A DNA stretch of 31,895 nt, taken from positions 1-31,895 of the forward strand of contig BBXU01002173.1 in the NCBI GenBank assembly GCA_001598975.1. The letters run 5' to 3'. This stretch comes from Parachlorella kessleri (lineage: Eukaryota > Chlorophyta > Trebouxiophyceae > Chlorellales > Chlorellaceae). Below, in pieces: positions 30,673 to 31,895 of the stretch (position 1 is the stretch's first letter; each line of letters opens with the position of its first letter). A program made the translations under genes and the position numbers. Below the pieces are notes generated by a model. The model saw only the letters and a list, made by a program, of their open reading frames with translations. It ran no database searches and was not told the origin of the DNA.

Positions 30673-31735
30673 CTACACTACCCCCATGGGGTACACCGGG
30701 GCCCCGGTGGGGGGGCCCTGCATGTGCTGTGGTGCTGCCGTGGGCTGCTGAGGATAACCATAGACAGGCACCTGCAAGCACAGGACACTCCAGCAGCTGT
30801 TATAAGTCCACATGACAGAATGCATATTGACGGGTTCGAGTTCCTCACGCAAGCAGGAGGCGGCCCCGCTAACGATTCCAGTCCCATTGTCAGTATGTAA
30901 GCCACATACGGGCAGGCCAACTGTCGAGCGCACCTGGTAGCTTTCAAAGCAGTCTGGCATGACGCAGGGGATCCAGGCAAGGGGCCAGAAAAGGATCTGC
31001 ATCAACACTGGTGGACATTGTGAGTCGCATGGCCTTTAGGGATTACTTGTACAGATAATGTGATGAGGTGCCCCAGACCCATACAGAAGCGCAAATGCGA
31101 CGCATTGCCAATGCCTCTGGCAGCCCACAACTGTGCACCCACCACGAGGATTATGATAGCAATCAGGCCGCCCTGTGTCATTCCGTCACACTTGCAGCAT
31201 CCAGCCTGCAACCAATAGCCACAGGGATTCACTGCATGCTCTTCTCCCCTGGGGGTTTCACGTTTGGCGTAGGGAGTGCCTGACGCCTTGCAGGCGAGGT
31301 GGACAGAGTGACACAGGGTACAGGGCCAGGCGGCAACCTGCTACCATAGCAGTGCTGCCTGCCTTATTAAGAGCGTCTGAAGTCTGGACAAGGCTTACCT
31401 CATGCTTGTAGACTTCGTAGCTGACAATGACTTGGCCAGGCTGCGGCGGGACCTGCGCCGAGGACAGCACAGGTTATCAGAGGCGCAACCTCAACCTGAA
31501 GCTAAGCTGGCAAGCTTCGCTGCGGTATAAAGAAGTGCGCCGAACTACGCTGCTCACCCTGGGTGGGCGTATCTTTATGCCAGGGATAGGGGCTGGCTGC
31601 CAAACCACCAACCCTGGCGGCATGGGAGAGGGAGGGCCCATCTGGGGAGGGCCCATCTGGGGAGGACCCATCTGGGGAGGGCCCATCTGCGGAGGGCCCA
31701 TCTGGGCAGGACCCATTTGCGGAGGGCCCATCGGG
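30673..31735 (-). CDS. small proline-rich membrane protein with C-C-x-C motif (5' end uncertain)
   Basis: Five exons on the minus strand, all phase 0: about 31558-31735 (start uncertain), 31399-31452, 31143-31205, 30934-30996, 30673-30771. The N-terminus is a MGPPQ repeat ending PPGLVVWQPAP. Next come VPPQPGQVIVSYEVYKHE, then AGCCKCDGMTQGG leading into one hydrophobic span (LIAIIILVILFWPLAWIP), CVMPDCFESYQVPVYGYP, and a Pro/Gln/Met-rich tail. The hydrophobic helix is split between two 63-base exons. The Cys placement on both sides of the helix suggests a small Cys-rich, possibly acylated or metal-binding, membrane protein. I do not recognise the family. In-frame translation continues upstream to about 31779 with no ATG; the ATG at 31792 is in another frame. 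The start may therefore be the internal Met at 31731, an upstream exon, or lost to a sequencing error. Confidence 0.65.
31631..31735. repeat. 15-base tandem repeat, seven units, encoding MGPPQ-type pentapeptides
   Basis: The unit is ggagggcccatctgg on the plus strand, with minor variants; read on the minus strand each unit encodes PQMGP or PAQMG-type pentapeptides. Seven units fill 105 bases without breaking the frame, so copy-number change would alter protein length but not frame. Confidence 0.85.
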
Positions 31736-31895
31736 ACGCCCTGAGCTGGGCCTGGCGGTCCTGCAGCAGTTGCATACACGGTAAGGGTACATTTTTTTTC
31801 AAGCTGGGTACCCCTTAGTCGAAAAGGACCTATTTTCGGCAGGGGTGAATAGGTCCCCGTCCCCCAATCCCCAACATGTCCAAGGGAGGTTGGTG

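Overview
The window reads as nuclear DNA of a green alga, most likely a trebouxiophyte (Coccomyxa/Chlorella-like). The genes are dense and intron-rich. Introns are mostly 100-400 bases, usually begin GTGAG/GTAAG and end TGCAG, and the motif TGTAA, the green-algal poly(A) signal, lies shortly after most stop codons. Several proteins are plant-like (SCAMP, VAP27, an EamA transporter), one is animal/fungus-like (a neutral sphingomyelinase). I see no prokaryotic operon, phage, CRISPR array, tRNA or rRNA. Eleven protein genes were rebuilt by joining exons by splice signal and reading phase. Total coding length comes to a multiple of three in all nine models with both ends in view; the first gene (5' end cut) and the last (start uncertain) could not be tested this way.

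Layout. 1-72 is homopolymer-rich edge sequence. 211-708 (+) is the 3' end of a TPR protein. 1392-2358 (-) is a complete SFT2 Golgi vesicle-transport gene, divergent from 2649-5646 (+), a neutral sphingomyelinase/ISC1-type phospholipase C with two C-terminal membrane segments. 5942-8016 (+) is an EamA/DMT transporter. 8680-12111 and 13062-16480 (+) are two tandem secreted GH5-type beta-mannanases with identical nine-exon structures. Facing them is 17328-19568 (-), a secreted GH128/Asl1-like glucanase. 19971-21164 (-) is SCAMP. 22059-23940 (-) is a VAP27/VAP protein, divergent from 24456-29835 (+), a 965-residue coiled-coil protein in 13 exons. 30673-31735 (-) is a small proline-rich membrane protein with a 15-bp repeat.

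Themes. The middle is a secreted wall-polysaccharide set (two mannanases plus a probable beta-1,3-glucanase). It is flanked by genes of the secretory and endomembrane system (SFT2, sphingolipid phospholipase, SCAMP, VAP, a golgin-like coiled coil). Co-function is an inference from proximity only.

Most unusual points: (1) five of about 62 introns are best explained only as GC-AG introns, with a possible sixth; (2) the mannanase pair shows patchy identity suggesting exon-limited gene conversion, and a motif in the 3' flank, single-copy in one gene, has multiplied in the other; (3) a complete sphingomyelinase-type enzyme occurs in a lineage not expected to make sphingomyelin. I found no clear candidate for a wholly new system. 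The lineage-specific coiled-coil gene, the small C-C-x-C membrane protein and the polysaccharide cluster are the best leads.
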